Assembly: GCF_044003965.1 (NCBI RefSeq)
Contig: NZ_JBAWKC010000002.1
Span: 496,001-560,000, forward strand
Direction: 5' to 3'
DNA from: Yeosuana aquiaggeris
GTDB taxonomy: Bacteria > Bacteroidota > Bacteroidia > Flavobacteriales > Flavobacteriaceae
DNA: 64,000 nt
Each line of letters opens with the position of its first letter. The stretch's first letter is position 1. A program made the translations under genes and the position numbers. Positions 10,197 to 18,964 of this stretch are shown piece after piece. Under the pieces are notes generated by a model. It did not search any database and had not been told where the DNA came from. It saw nothing but the letters and a program-made list of their open reading frames with translations.

Positions 10197-10379
10197 ATGG
10201 TTGAACATTTTTTTATTTGTCCGTATTGCTGGGAAAATATCTCTATGCTTTTAGATGATTCTGTTTCTGAACAGAAATATATAGAAGATTGTGAGGTGTG
10301 TTGTAACCCTATAGAGTTAAGAATGAGGTTTATAAATTCGGAATTAATGGAGTTTCAGGCGGATAGCATTGAGCAATAA
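10197..10379 (+). CDS. CPxCG-motif cysteine-rich small protein
   Basis: This 60-residue protein begins MVEHFFICPYCWENISMLLD and has a second pair of cysteines in DCEVCCNPIEL. The four cysteines suggest a zinc ribbon. Length and motif spacing match the small CPXCG-motif cysteine-rich family, whose function is not established. It is cytosolic, with no signal or membrane segment. It sits between the LRR terminator and tRNA-fMet. Confidence 0.75.
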   Translation: MVEHFFICPYCWENISMLLDDSVSEQKYIEDCEVCCNPIELRMRFINSELMEFQADSIEQ

Positions 10380-10397
10380 TATTTTCTTGTTTTATGT

Positions 10398-10427
10398 TTG
10401 CGGAAAATAAAAAGCGTTGTATATTTG
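10398..10427 (+). promoter_or_regulatory. promoter of tRNA-fMet
   Basis: A TTG at 10398-10400 and TATATTTG at 10420-10427, 19 bp apart, fit the Bacteroidota -33/-7 promoter pattern. Transcription would start about 65 nt upstream of the tRNA. Confidence 0.6.
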
Positions 10428-10498
10428 CAATCCGAAATGATTTGGTCGGCATTATGAACCGAGAGTTAAAAGCTAAGTAAATTGTTCTGATATTATAT

Positions 10499-10571
<73 letters not shown>

Positions 10572-10577
10572 CTAAAC

Positions 10578-10617
10578 AAGACTCAGGTACTTTTCGTATT
10601 TGAGTCTTTTGTTTTTT
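10578..10617 (+). terminator. terminator of tRNA-fMet
   Basis: Stem AAGACTCA (10578-10585) pairs with TGAGTCTT (10601-10608), with a 15-nt loop, followed by a T-rich tail. Confidence 0.75.
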
Positions 10618-10621
10618 AGTG

Positions 10622-10962
10622 ATATAATCAGCCAGCATTTAATGTCCATTCCTCAAATCCGCTAATGTTCACTTTATTTCCAGTTCCATTGGTTCCGTTA
10701 TTTGTTCCTGTCAGAGTCCAATAGAATCGTGTTTTCTCCAATTTGGTCTTTGACCGCATCACACTTGTGCATAACTCTTTGCAAAAACCTCCAAATCAAA
10801 TTTTTTTAACTCTTCTGGCAAAGGTGTATTTGTGAATGAGATGTTAATGAATTTTCATTCACCATCTTCCTTGATTAGGTTGAAATGGTCGATGTTATTT
10901 GTCCGTGGAACACCATATGAATGTAGGGTAGCATCAGCCCAAACAAAAGCGATTTGCCCTTT
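10622..10962 (-). pseudogene. remnant of an NTF2/SnoaL-like two-domain protein
   Basis: Translation of the minus strand from about 10962 reads GQIAFVWADATLHSYGVP, then FNLIKEDGE, a TGA, then ISFTNTPLPEELKKFDLEVF, AKSYAQV, a second TGA and CGQRPN. After a frameshift it continues as FYWTLTGTNNGTNGTGNKV and NISGFEEWTLNA. These segments resemble the end of one NTF2-like domain, the start of a second and the C-terminal strands of that domain, so the middle of domain 2 is deleted. Both stops stand where tryptophan would be expected. The fragment abuts the BspA-like gene. No attC-like element lies to its left, so it may be the decayed last cassette of the array. Confidence 0.65.
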
Positions 10963-10964
10963 AT

Positions 10965-11903
10965 TTACTCAGGGCAACTACCCCATTCAGGAATAAAGTT
11001 TTCTGAAAGATTAGATGAGGTAGAAAAATTTATGGGTCTATTTGCAATTAAAGGAACACACCACTTACTTAAATCTTGATTAAAGGCAGTGGCATTATTA
11101 AACATACCTTCCATATTTACAACATTTGCTGTATTCCAATTACCAATATCCTGATTAAAAGCATTGGTTTGAGCAAACATATAAGACATATTGGTAACCT
11201 TGGCTGTATTCCAAAATTTAAGATCTCCATTATACACTGATGCATTAAAAAACATATAACTCATATTAATTACTCCACTGGTATCCCATCCCCTAATATC
11301 AGGCGTGATTGTTTGTTTGTCTCTAAACATATTGCTCAAATCTGTGACGTAGGTAGTGACCAAGGTTGAAAGGTCTTCTCGCTGATCTACAATAATCTCT
11401 CTAAGAAGTTCATCATCTACAATGAGGTACTGAATACCATTTAAAATAGCTGTATCCCCTGGTTTAGCATTAGAATTAGCTCTTATAGTTAATCCATTTG
11501 AATCTAAATAAATTAGTGGTCCTTCTCCGGGGGTCTCATCGGTTGAATCTCCAGTATTATCGGGTATAGTCTCAAATAATGCAATTACATTTTTAGAACT
11601 ATTCATTAATATTTCTGTTGGATTTTCCGTTAGCTCCAAGTCTCCTTGCCAACCTACAAATACCCACCCTTCTGAAGGTATAGCAGTAAGCTTAACTCTT
11701 GTTCCTTTGATATAAATAGGACCATTAGCAGAGTTAATAGCTTCTTCTGACACAGTCCCTTCACCCTGAACCTCTATGGTGATGTTGAATATCTGATTTT
11801 CATTCGAAATTTCTGGAAGTTCTGAGTCTGGCTGTGTAGATTCCTCTGAACTGCAAGACAGTATAAAAGTAGTAATACACAGGATGAAGAAATGCTTTTT
11901 CAT
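10965..11903 (-). CDS. BspA/DUF285-type surface lipoprotein with InlB-like repeat
   Basis: This 312-residue protein has a lipoprotein signal (MKKHFFILCITTFILSC, lipobox LS-C). It is followed by a divergent InlB B-repeat-like domain (about 40-112, ending GWQGDLELTENPTEILM then NVIALFE). An acidic linker leads to about five DUF285 repeats from residue 185 (NMFRDKQTITPDIRGWDTSG, NMSYMF, NMEGMFNNATAFNQDLSKW). DUF285/BspA repeats form surface-exposed solenoids used in adhesion. There is no T9SS tail. It is the leftmost intact gene of the cassette array. Downstream lies the NTF2-like remnant rather than an attC-like element. Confidence 0.85.
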   Translation of the reverse strand: MKKHFFILCITTFILSCSSEESTQPDSELPEISNENQIFNITIEVQGEGTVSEEAINSANGPIYIKGTRVKLTAIPSEGWVFVGWQGDLELTENPTEILMNSSKNVIALFETIPDNTGDSTDETPGEGPLIYLDSNGLTIRANSNAKPGDTAILNGIQYLIVDDELLREIIVDQREDLSTLVTTYVTDLSNMFRDKQTITPDIRGWDTSGVINMSYMFFNASVYNGDLKFWNTAKVTNMSYMFAQTNAFNQDIGNWNTANVVNMEGMFNNATAFNQDLSKWCVPLIANRPINFSTSSNLSENFIPEWGSCPE

Positions 11904-12090
11904 TTGGCAATTTTAAAATATTGAATTTTTTTAAAACAAATTAAAAGTAAATAAATCAAAATTGAAAATCTGAACTTCTTTATAGTTTATAATTTTAGTT
12001 TTGATTTTTTTAGAGTTTTAGTTTTCTGGCTTAAAAGTCAAAAAAAATATCCAAAAAGTAAACTAGGCAAAAATGCACGAAGACCATTGC
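11904..12090 (-). other. AT-rich leader of the BspA-like gene
   Basis: This is very AT-rich DNA with no open frame of note between the BspA-like start codon and the attC-like element at 12091. It presumably holds the promoter, but no clean TAnnTTTG with a -33 partner was identified. Confidence 0.4.
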
Positions 12091-12224
12091 TGCCAACGGT
12101 CTCGTATAACCTTCAGTTACGGATTAAATTAGCAATTATTTTCGGTTTGACACAGACTTTAGCAATTACGGCGGAATTTTCCAGCGGAAAATTCCGCCGT
12201 AATTGCGGTTATACATTGTTGGCA
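12091..12224 (-). repeat. attC-like element 1 (family C)
   Basis: The ends TGCCAACGGTCTCGTATAACC and GGTTATACATTGTTGGCA are imperfect inverted repeats. The centre is a perfect 13-bp hairpin, GGCGGAATTTTCC-AGC-GGAAAATTCCGCC. Read on the minus strand it follows the stop of the 12237-13184 gene, with R'' TGCCAAC and R' GTTGGCA. Confidence 0.8.
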
Positions 12225-12236
12225 ATAGTTTTTGAT

Positions 12237-13184
12237 TTAATATACAGTGAAAGTTTTTATCATTTTTCTTTCAACTGCATTAGGAATTTCAGAGATTAGC
12301 ACATAATTCCCTTTTTCAAGAGTTGCTTCAAAATAACCAGTGTCTCCTGATGGTAAATCTTCAACTCCTCCTAAAAACAATAATCCTTCAGGTTCAGGTG
12401 AACGAAATGCTTTAAAATCAACTATGTTTAACCAATTATTCAAATTAGTTACTAAACTGTCATTTTCAATTTTAACCAAATTAACATCATGTCCCATTAG
12501 GTGTTCGTATTGTTTTTGGTCTTCAAATTTTGCCTCAAATGTATAATTTCCTGATTTTATTGAGTCATTAAAGGTAATTCCCTGTTCACTCGATATACTT
12601 ATTTTAAAATCGGCTTTTGGAGGTTCATTATCATTAGATTCATTACTTACTTTTAGCTCTTTAATCATGCCCATGAAAACATGTCCCAATCCGTTTGGCA
12701 TCCTTACATAGCATTCCATAATGTATGTCCCAGGCTCAAGAAATATTGTAGATTTGGATGTTGTTTTTTTTGAGGTTAATCCAACTCCTCCAGCCAATTC
12801 TACTTTATAAAACCATTGCGGTATTTTTTCAAATTCCTTCATACCCGCTTCCATTTCTCCTTTTTCAAAATGCTCAAATGCTGAGATAAAAGGAGGGAAC
12901 AAATCTTTTTTGTAGGTGGCTAATCCCAAAGTGTCGGGCATCTTTTCTAATATAAAAAAGTGCGGTTCAAACGATTTGTTTATGTATTTAAATGTAGTCC
13001 AACCAGATTTAATTTCATCCACGGTTTCGAAATCCATTCCGTTTGTTATTACTTCTACATAATTATCCTTTCTTTCAACTATGTTTTCTAAATCATTAGA
13101 TTCCTTTTTCTCTTTGCATGATGTAGAAGCTATTAATGCTAATACTGTAAAAATTAATATTGAGCTTTTGCGTTTAAATTTCAT
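12237..13184 (-). CDS. lipoprotein of unknown function, possibly cupredoxin-like
   Basis: The 315-residue protein has a lipoprotein signal (MKFKRKSSILIFTVLALIA, then STSC). It appears to have two related halves. The first contains TFKYINKSFEPHFFILEKMP and EPGTYIMECYVRMPNGLGH, which resemble the strand-His and Cys/Met-containing loop of plastocyanin-like folds. The second half contains NYTFEAKFEDQKQYEHLMGHD and GNYVLISEIPN, a weaker copy. Copper binding is suggested only by the His and Cys-Met residues and has not been shown. It is a single-gene cassette with an attC-like element directly downstream. Confidence 0.6.
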   Translation of the reverse strand: MKFKRKSSILIFTVLALIASTSCKEKKESNDLENIVERKDNYVEVITNGMDFETVDEIKSGWTTFKYINKSFEPHFFILEKMPDTLGLATYKKDLFPPFISAFEHFEKGEMEAGMKEFEKIPQWFYKVELAGGVGLTSKKTTSKSTIFLEPGTYIMECYVRMPNGLGHVFMGMIKELKVSNESNDNEPPKADFKISISSEQGITFNDSIKSGNYTFEAKFEDQKQYEHLMGHDVNLVKIENDSLVTNLNNWLNIVDFKAFRSPEPEGLLFLGGVEDLPSGDTGYFEATLEKGNYVLISEIPNAVERKMIKTFTVY

Positions 13185-13208
13185 ATTGTGAGATTTTAAT
13201 CAAATTAT

Positions 13209-13343
13209 TGCTAACGTTTATTTATATGGAAAGTAGCGTGTTTGTGCGCGAGGATTTTCCTAAGGAAAATCGGAAGCTAGCAAACAAGGCAACTCACATT
13301 GGTTAAGCTAAAAATAGCAATTTTTTATATACGGAGTTGGGCG
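13209..13343 (-). repeat. attC-like element 2 (family A)
   Basis: Ends are TGCTAACG at the left and GAGTTGGGC at the right. The internal hairpin is GATTTTCC-TAA-GGAAAATC. On the minus strand R'' is GCCCAAC (fits RYYYAAC) and R' is GTTAGCA. It follows the stop of the 13415-14140 gene. Confidence 0.8.
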
Positions 13344-13414
13344 TTCGGCTTTTTTGTTGCTGGTAGTATAAATATTCTTACAGGTTTAGAAATGATTAGA
13401 AGTTTTAAGTCTTT

Positions 13415-14140
13415 TCAAAAAAAGCTGTCTCCAATAAATCGTACTACGGATTGCCATACTTCTGTATAACGAGCATGCATAACAAGAATGCCTATAAACA
13501 ATGCGACTGCTATAATAGTGTATGGAATGGGGTTTACTTTCTTTCTTAAATCATTTAATAAAAGGAGTATTACTATACTGAGACCAAAATATTCAGAGAA
13601 AAAAAAGGCATCAAGTTCACCAGACAATCCAAAAATATGAATCAACATTCTGGAAAAAACAGCTCCTGAAATGGTGAACATCGTACCAATCATAAATCGC
13701 TTGTGTTTAAAGACATCTTTTCTATGAATAATAGCAAGCGAGTAGAAAACAAAAAAATTGAATGGAGTAATAAAGTTTAATGATTGAAAAGCGGCGACTT
13801 CTTTAAACGGCATTCCACCCACCATATTGAGATAACTTAGCCTTGTTATCAATATCATAGAAATAAACACTAATGGCGCTGTGATATATGAGATTTTACC
13901 AATAAGTCTATGAGTCTTGTATTTGTTTTTGATGATAAGATAGGGTTGAAGAATTAACATCATCACCCATGAAACCATTAGAGCTCCATGTACATGATGC
14001 ATCCAACTAAATCCATGAAATTGAGGAAAATATTGCAAATAGGTAGGGTGGAAGGCTATTTGCAATAAAATAAATAAAATTACCATAGCTATAAAAAAAG
14101 CTTTGGTTGTAACGTCATATGATTTATTTGTATGTTTCAT
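13415..14140 (-). CDS. multi-pass membrane protein, DUF2306/cytochrome b-like
   Basis: The 241-residue protein has about seven hydrophobic helices. Conserved-looking histidines lie in SWMHHVHGALMVSW (helix 2 start) and in KTHRLIGKISYITAP. The pattern HGxLMxSWxxxLxxQPxLI with HRxxGKxxY resembles small DUF2306-like or b561-like membrane proteins of Bacteroidota that may bind haem. Haem binding is inferred from the paired His only. It is a single-gene cassette flanked by attC-like elements on both sides. Confidence 0.55.
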   Translation of the reverse strand: MKHTNKSYDVTTKAFFIAMVILFILLQIAFHPTYLQYFPQFHGFSWMHHVHGALMVSWVMMLILQPYLIIKNKYKTHRLIGKISYITAPLVFISMILITRLSYLNMVGGMPFKEVAAFQSLNFITPFNFFVFYSLAIIHRKDVFKHKRFMIGTMFTISGAVFSRMLIHIFGLSGELDAFFFSEYFGLSIVILLLLNDLRKKVNPIPYTIIAVALFIGILVMHARYTEVWQSVVRFIGDSFF

Positions 14141-14173
14141 TGATACTTTCTTTTTAAGATGAAGTCTTTTAAG

Positions 14174-14309
14174 CTGACGCCCAGTGTCTCGGCTATGAGT
14201 AGTTGCGTGGTTTAGCGCTTAACTTTGCAAGTACACACCAAACTGAAAATCTTCTAGGATTTTCAGAAGTAGGCGAGAACAAGCAATTACTTATAGCCAT
14301 TGTTTTAAG
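14174..14309 (-). repeat. attC-like element 3 (family B, degenerate)
   Basis: It has the internal family-B sequence AAAATCttctaGGATTTT and the paired GGCTAT/ATAGCC inner box, but the outer R boxes are worn (GACGCCCAGTG and TTGTTTTAAG). It follows the stop of the 14313-15776 gene. Confidence 0.55.
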
Positions 14310-14312
14310 TAG

Positions 14313-15776
14313 TTAATTCAATTTATTTATTAAGAGAAAAACCTCTTGTAGATCCCAATCTTCTTTTTTTAGAAAGTACTGGTATTTTATCTTTTCCGAC
14401 ACCAAAACATCAGGATTTATCTTTTTTTCAGACACATTGGTTTCTAAGTCTTTCGAGAATGTAAAAACTCCGATGGGCAATGAAACCTTAATTTTGGTAT
14501 TTGGCAACACATATTCAATTTGTTTTCCAGCTGTTATATTGTGATGTGAGCCTCCAATTTGTTCTCCAATGATTCGTCCTCTGTTATAATTTTTAAAGAT
14601 AGCTGTAAAATAAGAAGCCCCAGAAAAATTTCTACCTCCTATCATTAAATAAACATTTCCTTCATAGTTGTTTTTTTTTGGTTTACGTATTTCATTGTTG
14701 ACGTAATTGAATTCATAATAGTCATTATTTTTAGTAAAAGGTTTTTGGAAATTGTTTAGAAACTCATCAACTTGATCTTTATTCAATGCTCTGTCACCAA
14801 TTTTTTCGATATAATTTTTATAAGGCAAATCAAAATCTGGGACTCTTAAGTGTATATCTTCATTAAATTCCTTTTGTGTAATATAAGAATAGAATAATGC
14901 TGGAATCAAAATGTTGCCGCCTCTATTATATCTTAAGTCTATGATTAAATTCTTTGGTTTTTGTTTTTTTATAGTTTTAAAGATGTCCGAAAATTGCTTG
15001 TCGAATATTTCATATACATTTTTTACATCTTCTTTCCAATTAAACGAGTTTAATGTGATACAAAATGAATTGGAGTCTTCAAAATAAGCTGTGCTAATTA
15101 GATTTTTTAACTGTTCGCGATGTAATGGAAAAACTATATTATTATAAACGTTTTCACGGGTCTTAATATCTAATGGTTCTAATAGAATTGTTTCTGTTAC
15201 ATTTGAATTTGGTGTTGTATATCTTACAGCATAGGAATTTGGAGCTCCATATTTTATAAGAAATAATATATCAAAGGATACCTCCAAGTTTCGTAGCGCA
15301 TACGTTGTTTTTTCTTTAAGAAAATTATCAAGAATTGTTGCAACTGGTATCCCGTTGATATCGGTAATAACAGAGCCATATGGTATTTGAGCGGTATCAT
15401 GGTTTACAATGAGTTTATTGTCAATTATAATAATTGGAATTGGGAAAAGAACGCTTTTATCAGCAAGGAATTCTTTCATGACATCGTTTGAGAGTGATAT
15501 CGTACCATGTTCATCTAATTTTGTGTTCGCTTTTGTGTCCATGAGAAATTTAAAAAACTCAATAACGGTCATAGTTTTTCCGTTAAGTTCTTCGCTCCGT
15601 TCATTCAAATAATTGTATAGTGCTTCCTTTTCTTTAGAATTTAGATTTGGAGAAACTTCACAAACAATATTTTTTAATATGCCGAAGTCTTCTTTCAAAA
15701 GAGAATCATTTAGCTGTACTTGAGAAATACAATTCAAGCTAAAAAAAAAGTGAAATATAAATATAATCTTTCTCAT
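14313..15776 (-). CDS. S41 family peptidase
   Basis: The 487-residue protein has a signal peptide ending NCISQ. The C-terminal protease core includes NLIIDLRYNRGGN (core strand and loop of S41) and the nucleophile segment GGRNFSGASYF, followed by GRIIGEQIGG. A PDZ-like segment (GSVITDINGIPVATIL) lies near residues 135-165. S41 (Tsp/CtpA-like) enzymes cleave C-terminal tails of periplasmic or secreted proteins. It is a single-gene cassette in the array and has no partner gene nearby. Confidence 0.85.
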   Translation of the reverse strand: MRKIIFIFHFFFSLNCISQVQLNDSLLKEDFGILKNIVCEVSPNLNSKEKEALYNYLNERSEELNGKTMTVIEFFKFLMDTKANTKLDEHGTISLSNDVMKEFLADKSVLFPIPIIIIDNKLIVNHDTAQIPYGSVITDINGIPVATILDNFLKEKTTYALRNLEVSFDILFLIKYGAPNSYAVRYTTPNSNVTETILLEPLDIKTRENVYNNIVFPLHREQLKNLISTAYFEDSNSFCITLNSFNWKEDVKNVYEIFDKQFSDIFKTIKKQKPKNLIIDLRYNRGGNILIPALFYSYITQKEFNEDIHLRVPDFDLPYKNYIEKIGDRALNKDQVDEFLNNFQKPFTKNNDYYEFNYVNNEIRKPKKNNYEGNVYLMIGGRNFSGASYFTAIFKNYNRGRIIGEQIGGSHHNITAGKQIEYVLPNTKIKVSLPIGVFTFSKDLETNVSEKKINPDVLVSEKIKYQYFLKKEDWDLQEVFLLINKLN

Positions 15777-15790
15777 TTTGTTTCATTACT

Positions 15791-15929
15791 TACAACGTAT
15801 TCGTGTATGATCAGTTGCGTGGTTAAGGACTAAATTTAGCAAATAAAAACCGAATAGAAAATCCGCTAGGATTTTCGTAATTAAGCGGGAACCAGCTATT
15901 AATTATACACGGCTTAAGTTTGTTATGCA
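15791..15929 (-). repeat. attC-like element 4 (family B)
   Basis: Left end TACAACGTATTCGTGTATGA, right end TATACACGGCTTAAGTTTG then TTATGC. The internal hairpin is AAAATCCgctaGGATTTT. Minus-strand R'' is GCATAAC and R' is GTTGTAA. Confidence 0.78.
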
Positions 15930-15937
15930 AAGTTTTA

Positions 15938-16849
15938 TCATTCCATTTTTCCATCTAACCAATGGATTATATTTAGTAGTAATTGGTAATTTTCTGGAGC
16001 TTCCTCATTATTCATTCCAACTTTTATTTTTTTATCGCCGGCTAATTGAGCAGAAAACATTGCCGCTTCTCCAAACACAACAATTTTACCTTTACCATGT
16101 TTTTTAAATGCACCTTGCGACCAGCCATTTACTTTATTTCTGGGTGTATTTTTAGTAAAATCCCAAGCTTTTTCAGGGAGATAATTCACATATTCTTTAC
16201 TGAAAAGTAAAATTGGAGTAGCATCATTTGGAATTTTAAATGCTTGACCCGTAAATGATTTTATTTGGCTAATACTTTCAGTTGAATTTCTTCCTGTTGT
16301 CATTATACTTGTGTTAAGCGATCCGTCTTTTATAGTAAAAGATGCAACTCCTTTTGTTTTTTTATGAAACACAAACCCATTAGTAAACACAAATCCGAAT
16401 TTAGCGGCTAAATCTTTTGCCGCTCCCGCCATTGGCATATGATCAGCAATAAGAAATAAACTTCCGCCTTCGGATACCCATTGCTCCAAGATATTAATTT
16501 CTTCCTTTGAAAAGGCTGAAGGAGTAGGTAATTTCCATTTCTTCTCGTTTACAGCATTTAATGCATTTGAAATTACTAGTATTTTGCCTTCTGATAATTT
16601 GTTGGGTTTAAACGTCCCTATATACTTTGTAACATTATATCCGTCATTTTCTAGGAGATTTGAGAATGGCTTATACTTGCCTTCTTTCTTGTGAAAATTG
16701 TAATGACCTTCGTCAATAAATACAATAGGCCCTTTTTTAAGATTATACTCAGGATTTTCTAGTGTCGGCTTATAGTTAGTATCCGAAATTTGCTGTGAAA
16801 ATAACTGGAAAGATAAACTAATAGTAAATAGGAGTATCAATATTCTCAT
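15938..16849 (-). CDS. secreted DUF4350-domain protein
   Basis: The 303-residue protein has a signal peptide ending LFSQ. The conserved block FIDEGHYNFHKK starts a DUF4350/GATase-like fold. It continues with a loop (LVISNALNAVN), EEINILEQWVSEGGSLFLIA and DHMPMAG, and a late GKIVVFGEAAMFSAQ strand. Bacteroidota proteins of this type are predicted non-catalytic sugar- or peptide-sensing Rossmann folds; no activity can be assigned. It is a single-gene cassette. Confidence 0.7.
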   Translation of the reverse strand: MRILILLFTISLSFQLFSQQISDTNYKPTLENPEYNLKKGPIVFIDEGHYNFHKKEGKYKPFSNLLENDGYNVTKYIGTFKPNKLSEGKILVISNALNAVNEKKWKLPTPSAFSKEEINILEQWVSEGGSLFLIADHMPMAGAAKDLAAKFGFVFTNGFVFHKKTKGVASFTIKDGSLNTSIMTTGRNSTESISQIKSFTGQAFKIPNDATPILLFSKEYVNYLPEKAWDFTKNTPRNKVNGWSQGAFKKHGKGKIVVFGEAAMFSAQLAGDKKIKVGMNNEEAPENYQLLLNIIHWLDGKME

Positions 16850-16877
16850 TAATATGAATTTAGGTGAATAATTTTGA

Positions 16878-16928
16878 ATAACGGTTAGTGTAAAATGCGT
16901 TTCAATGCATTTTACAAAGTGTTGTGTG
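16878..16928 (-). repeat. attC-like element 5 (short form)
   Basis: This compact 51-bp site has nested arms GTGTAAAATGC and GCATTTTACAAAGTG around an 8-nt loop, with outer boxes AACGGTT and GTGTTGTG. It has the size of a classic 59-base element. It follows the stop of the DUF2490 gene. Confidence 0.75.
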
Positions 16929-16931
16929 ATT

Positions 16932-17630
16932 TTAAATTTTTTGATGAAAACTTATTTGTAACTGATTTTTACTCCAATTATCTGTTGTTTGGTTCATCAT
17001 ACCTAACTGAATTTTAAGTCCTTTTTTAATCATGTACCCCATTGCTAGGTAGAGCCTGTTTCGATCAAAGATTTCTACACTATTCCCATTTCCTATATTT
17101 CTTTGTCCATTGATGAAAATTTCATTATAAAGGGCTAGGTAAAGTGTTTTATCGTCCATTGCGGCTTTGTTCAAGGGTATATTCAAAAAGAAATTATATC
17201 TAATACGTGTTCTAAAATCATGATTTTGAACAAATCTTTGCTCGTACCGAAATCGGTGATTAGTATAGAAACGATTACCAAATTGAACAGGGAACAGCGC
17301 TTCCTGATAAATTCTACTCTCTGATGTATTTGAATTATCAGATCCATAACTTCCGGTAGTTATATTTCCATAACCAAGAGTCAGTTTAATGTCTGCCTTT
17401 TTAGGTTTATAGGTTATTCCTCCGCGTAACAGTAATTGTTCAAGGTCTCCAGCAATATTCCAGTTACGATATTGAATATCTCCTTGAATGCCCCATGAGC
17501 TTTCTTTAAAAGTTGTATTGAAAAAATACATATACCATCCTCCTAATTTTTCTTCATTTATCTGAGCTTCTCCTAACTTTGGAAGCAGCAAGGACATACT
17601 TATAATTGATAGGAATATTCTTTTTTTCAT
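16932..17630 (-). CDS. DUF2490 family outer-membrane beta-barrel protein
   Basis: The start at 17630 (MKKRIFLSIISMSLLLPKLG) is chosen. A longer frame to 17732 would read through an attC-like element and lose the signal peptide. The mature part alternates hydrophobic strands and turns (GWYMYFFNTTFKESSWGIQG, NRFYTNHRFRYEQRF, NRLYLAMGYMIKKG) and ends LQISFHQKI, as in DUF2490 barrels of about 230 residues. Function is unknown. It is a single-gene cassette between a short and a long attC-like element. Confidence 0.8.
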   Translation of the reverse strand: MKKRIFLSIISMSLLLPKLGEAQINEEKLGGWYMYFFNTTFKESSWGIQGDIQYRNWNIAGDLEQLLLRGGITYKPKKADIKLTLGYGNITTGSYGSDNSNTSESRIYQEALFPVQFGNRFYTNHRFRYEQRFVQNHDFRTRIRYNFFLNIPLNKAAMDDKTLYLALYNEIFINGQRNIGNGNSVEIFDRNRLYLAMGYMIKKGLKIQLGMMNQTTDNWSKNQLQISFHQKI

Positions 17631-17642
17631 ATTTAATAATAT

Positions 17643-17776
17643 CACACAACGGTTTGTGTATGGAAAGTCGCAAGTTTGTATGCGGGGATTTTCCGTAGGA
17701 AAATCGGAAGCTAGTAAACGAGCAACTAACATTGGTTAAGCTAAAACTAGCAATTTTTTATACATGGTGTTAGGCA
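17643..17776 (-). repeat. attC-like element 6 (family A)
   Basis: Left end CACACAACGGTTTGTGTATG; right end ATACATGGTGTTAGGC. The hairpin is GATTTTCC-GTA-GGAAAATC. Minus-strand R'' is GCCTAAC, an exact RYYYAAC match at 17769-17775; R' is GTTGTGT. Confidence 0.85.
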
Positions 17777-17782
17777 TTGTTA

Positions 17783-18799
17783 TTATTCATGTTTATGATG
17801 ATCCGAATTCTTATAATGTTCTCTAATTATATCCCTGCCAAAATCTCTATTAAAATCTCTCCACACGGTATGAATGTGATTGGCTTCGTTCTGGACATTA
17901 TCAAACTCAATCAAAAATGATTTCCCTTGTATCCGGTAATAGTGACCTTCACCCAAGACAGTTGCTCCGGCCCATCCAAATCTTACCTCATTTATTTCTT
18001 CATCCTTAATGCTATTCATTCTTTTTTCGGCCTGTTCAGGGGGCATGGTTGATAGATATTCATCAAGAAGTTTTAAAAAAACAAGTTGTTGATTCCTGGT
18101 TAACTGACCATACATAATTCCTACGGGACTTAAAGGTTCGACTTCTGTGGATTTCCCTGTAACAATATCAAAAAATGGTTTCTGCTGAAATATTGCCATT
18201 TTCCTTTGTTCTTCTGATAATGAGTTTATCAATTCAAAACCTAGGTCTTCTTCCTTTTGAAGAGTGCGCTCACCTTCTCTGGGGCCAGAAAGAATTCTTG
18301 CTGGATTCGCTCCTAAAAATCGGGGAGCAATTTCAACTTTTCCGTTATGAACTGTAAAATTCAGGGAAATATGATGTCCTTCAAAAGAAAAAGCCCATAA
18401 GCTGTCCTTTTCAGGATTTCCATAAAATGCTACCGAATAATTTTCAGGATTTCTCATAATTGAATCTCCACTGATTTCCAAAAGGATATTTTCTAAATCG
18501 ATGATTTTCATCGTTTTATTATATCCTGTTTCTGATAGAAAAGTCTTGAGGAGTTCGTCCAATTTGGACTTCTGATTTGAATCAAGTTCATTCAGTTGAA
18601 TTCCTGCTCTTGGAAACATTGAACTAGGCACATAATGCCAAAGAATTCTAGACTCGTCAATGAAGGGCATCTGCGTTTTGTTCCTTTGAGCCTGCGTTAG
18701 AGATTTCAAAAAATCAACTGCGGGTTTATTAGTCAACAGGCCGAATGCCATAACAATCGATACAACAGCCAAAAGTGTAATAATAATAATTTTCTTCAT
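17783..18799 (-). CDS. DUF3500 domain protein
   Basis: The 338-residue protein has an N-terminal hydrophobic signal or anchor (MKKIIIITLLAVVSIVMAFG). Diagnostic stretches include FIDESRILWHYVPSSMFPR, YSVAFYGNPEKDSLWAFSFE followed by GHHISLNFT, and near the end EFDNVQNEANHIHTVWRDF. The two His-rich motifs (GHH and NHIHTVWRD) are conserved in DUF3500 and could bind metal, but the function is unknown. The stop lies 7 bp from the attC-like element's GCCTAAC box, as in compact integron cassettes. Confidence 0.85.
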   Translation of the reverse strand: MKKIIIITLLAVVSIVMAFGLLTNKPAVDFLKSLTQAQRNKTQMPFIDESRILWHYVPSSMFPRAGIQLNELDSNQKSKLDELLKTFLSETGYNKTMKIIDLENILLEISGDSIMRNPENYSVAFYGNPEKDSLWAFSFEGHHISLNFTVHNGKVEIAPRFLGANPARILSGPREGERTLQKEEDLGFELINSLSEEQRKMAIFQQKPFFDIVTGKSTEVEPLSPVGIMYGQLTRNQQLVFLKLLDEYLSTMPPEQAEKRMNSIKDEEINEVRFGWAGATVLGEGHYYRIQGKSFLIEFDNVQNEANHIHTVWRDFNRDFGRDIIREHYKNSDHHKHE

Positions 18800-18820
18800 A
18801 TCACTGGAGTTTTTTAATAA

Positions 18821-18952
18821 TGCCTAACCTTTGGTGTAAGAATAGTTGCGTGTTTAAAAGCCTAATTTAGCAAAAGTTAACTAACCAGAGGAAAATCTGA
18901 AAGATTTTCCGAGTAGGCAAGTGCCAAGCAATAATTTTTACACAGTGTTGGC
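18821..18952 (-). repeat. attC-like element 7 (family B)
   Basis: Left end TGCCTAACCTTTGGTGTAAG; right end TTTTTACACAGTGTTGGCA. The hairpin is GGAAAATC-TGAAA-GATTTTCC. Minus-strand R'' is TGCCAAC; R' is GTTAGGC, an exact GTTRRRY match. Confidence 0.85.
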
Positions 18953-18964
18953 AATAGTTGTTTA

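Noticed and set aside
10622..10962. TGA recoding as tryptophan or selenocysteine in the NTF2-like fragment
   Set aside because: All other genes in the window use TGG for Trp, and the fragment also carries a frameshift and a deletion, so decay is simpler.
12087..12299. A 70-codon plus-strand frame over element 1
   Set aside because: It is made of the palindromic element and the antisense end of the next gene; composition is not protein-like.
16932..17732. A longer reading of the DUF2490 gene (266 residues)
   Set aside because: The extra 34 residues are the attC-like element read through; the ATG at 17630 has a proper signal peptide.
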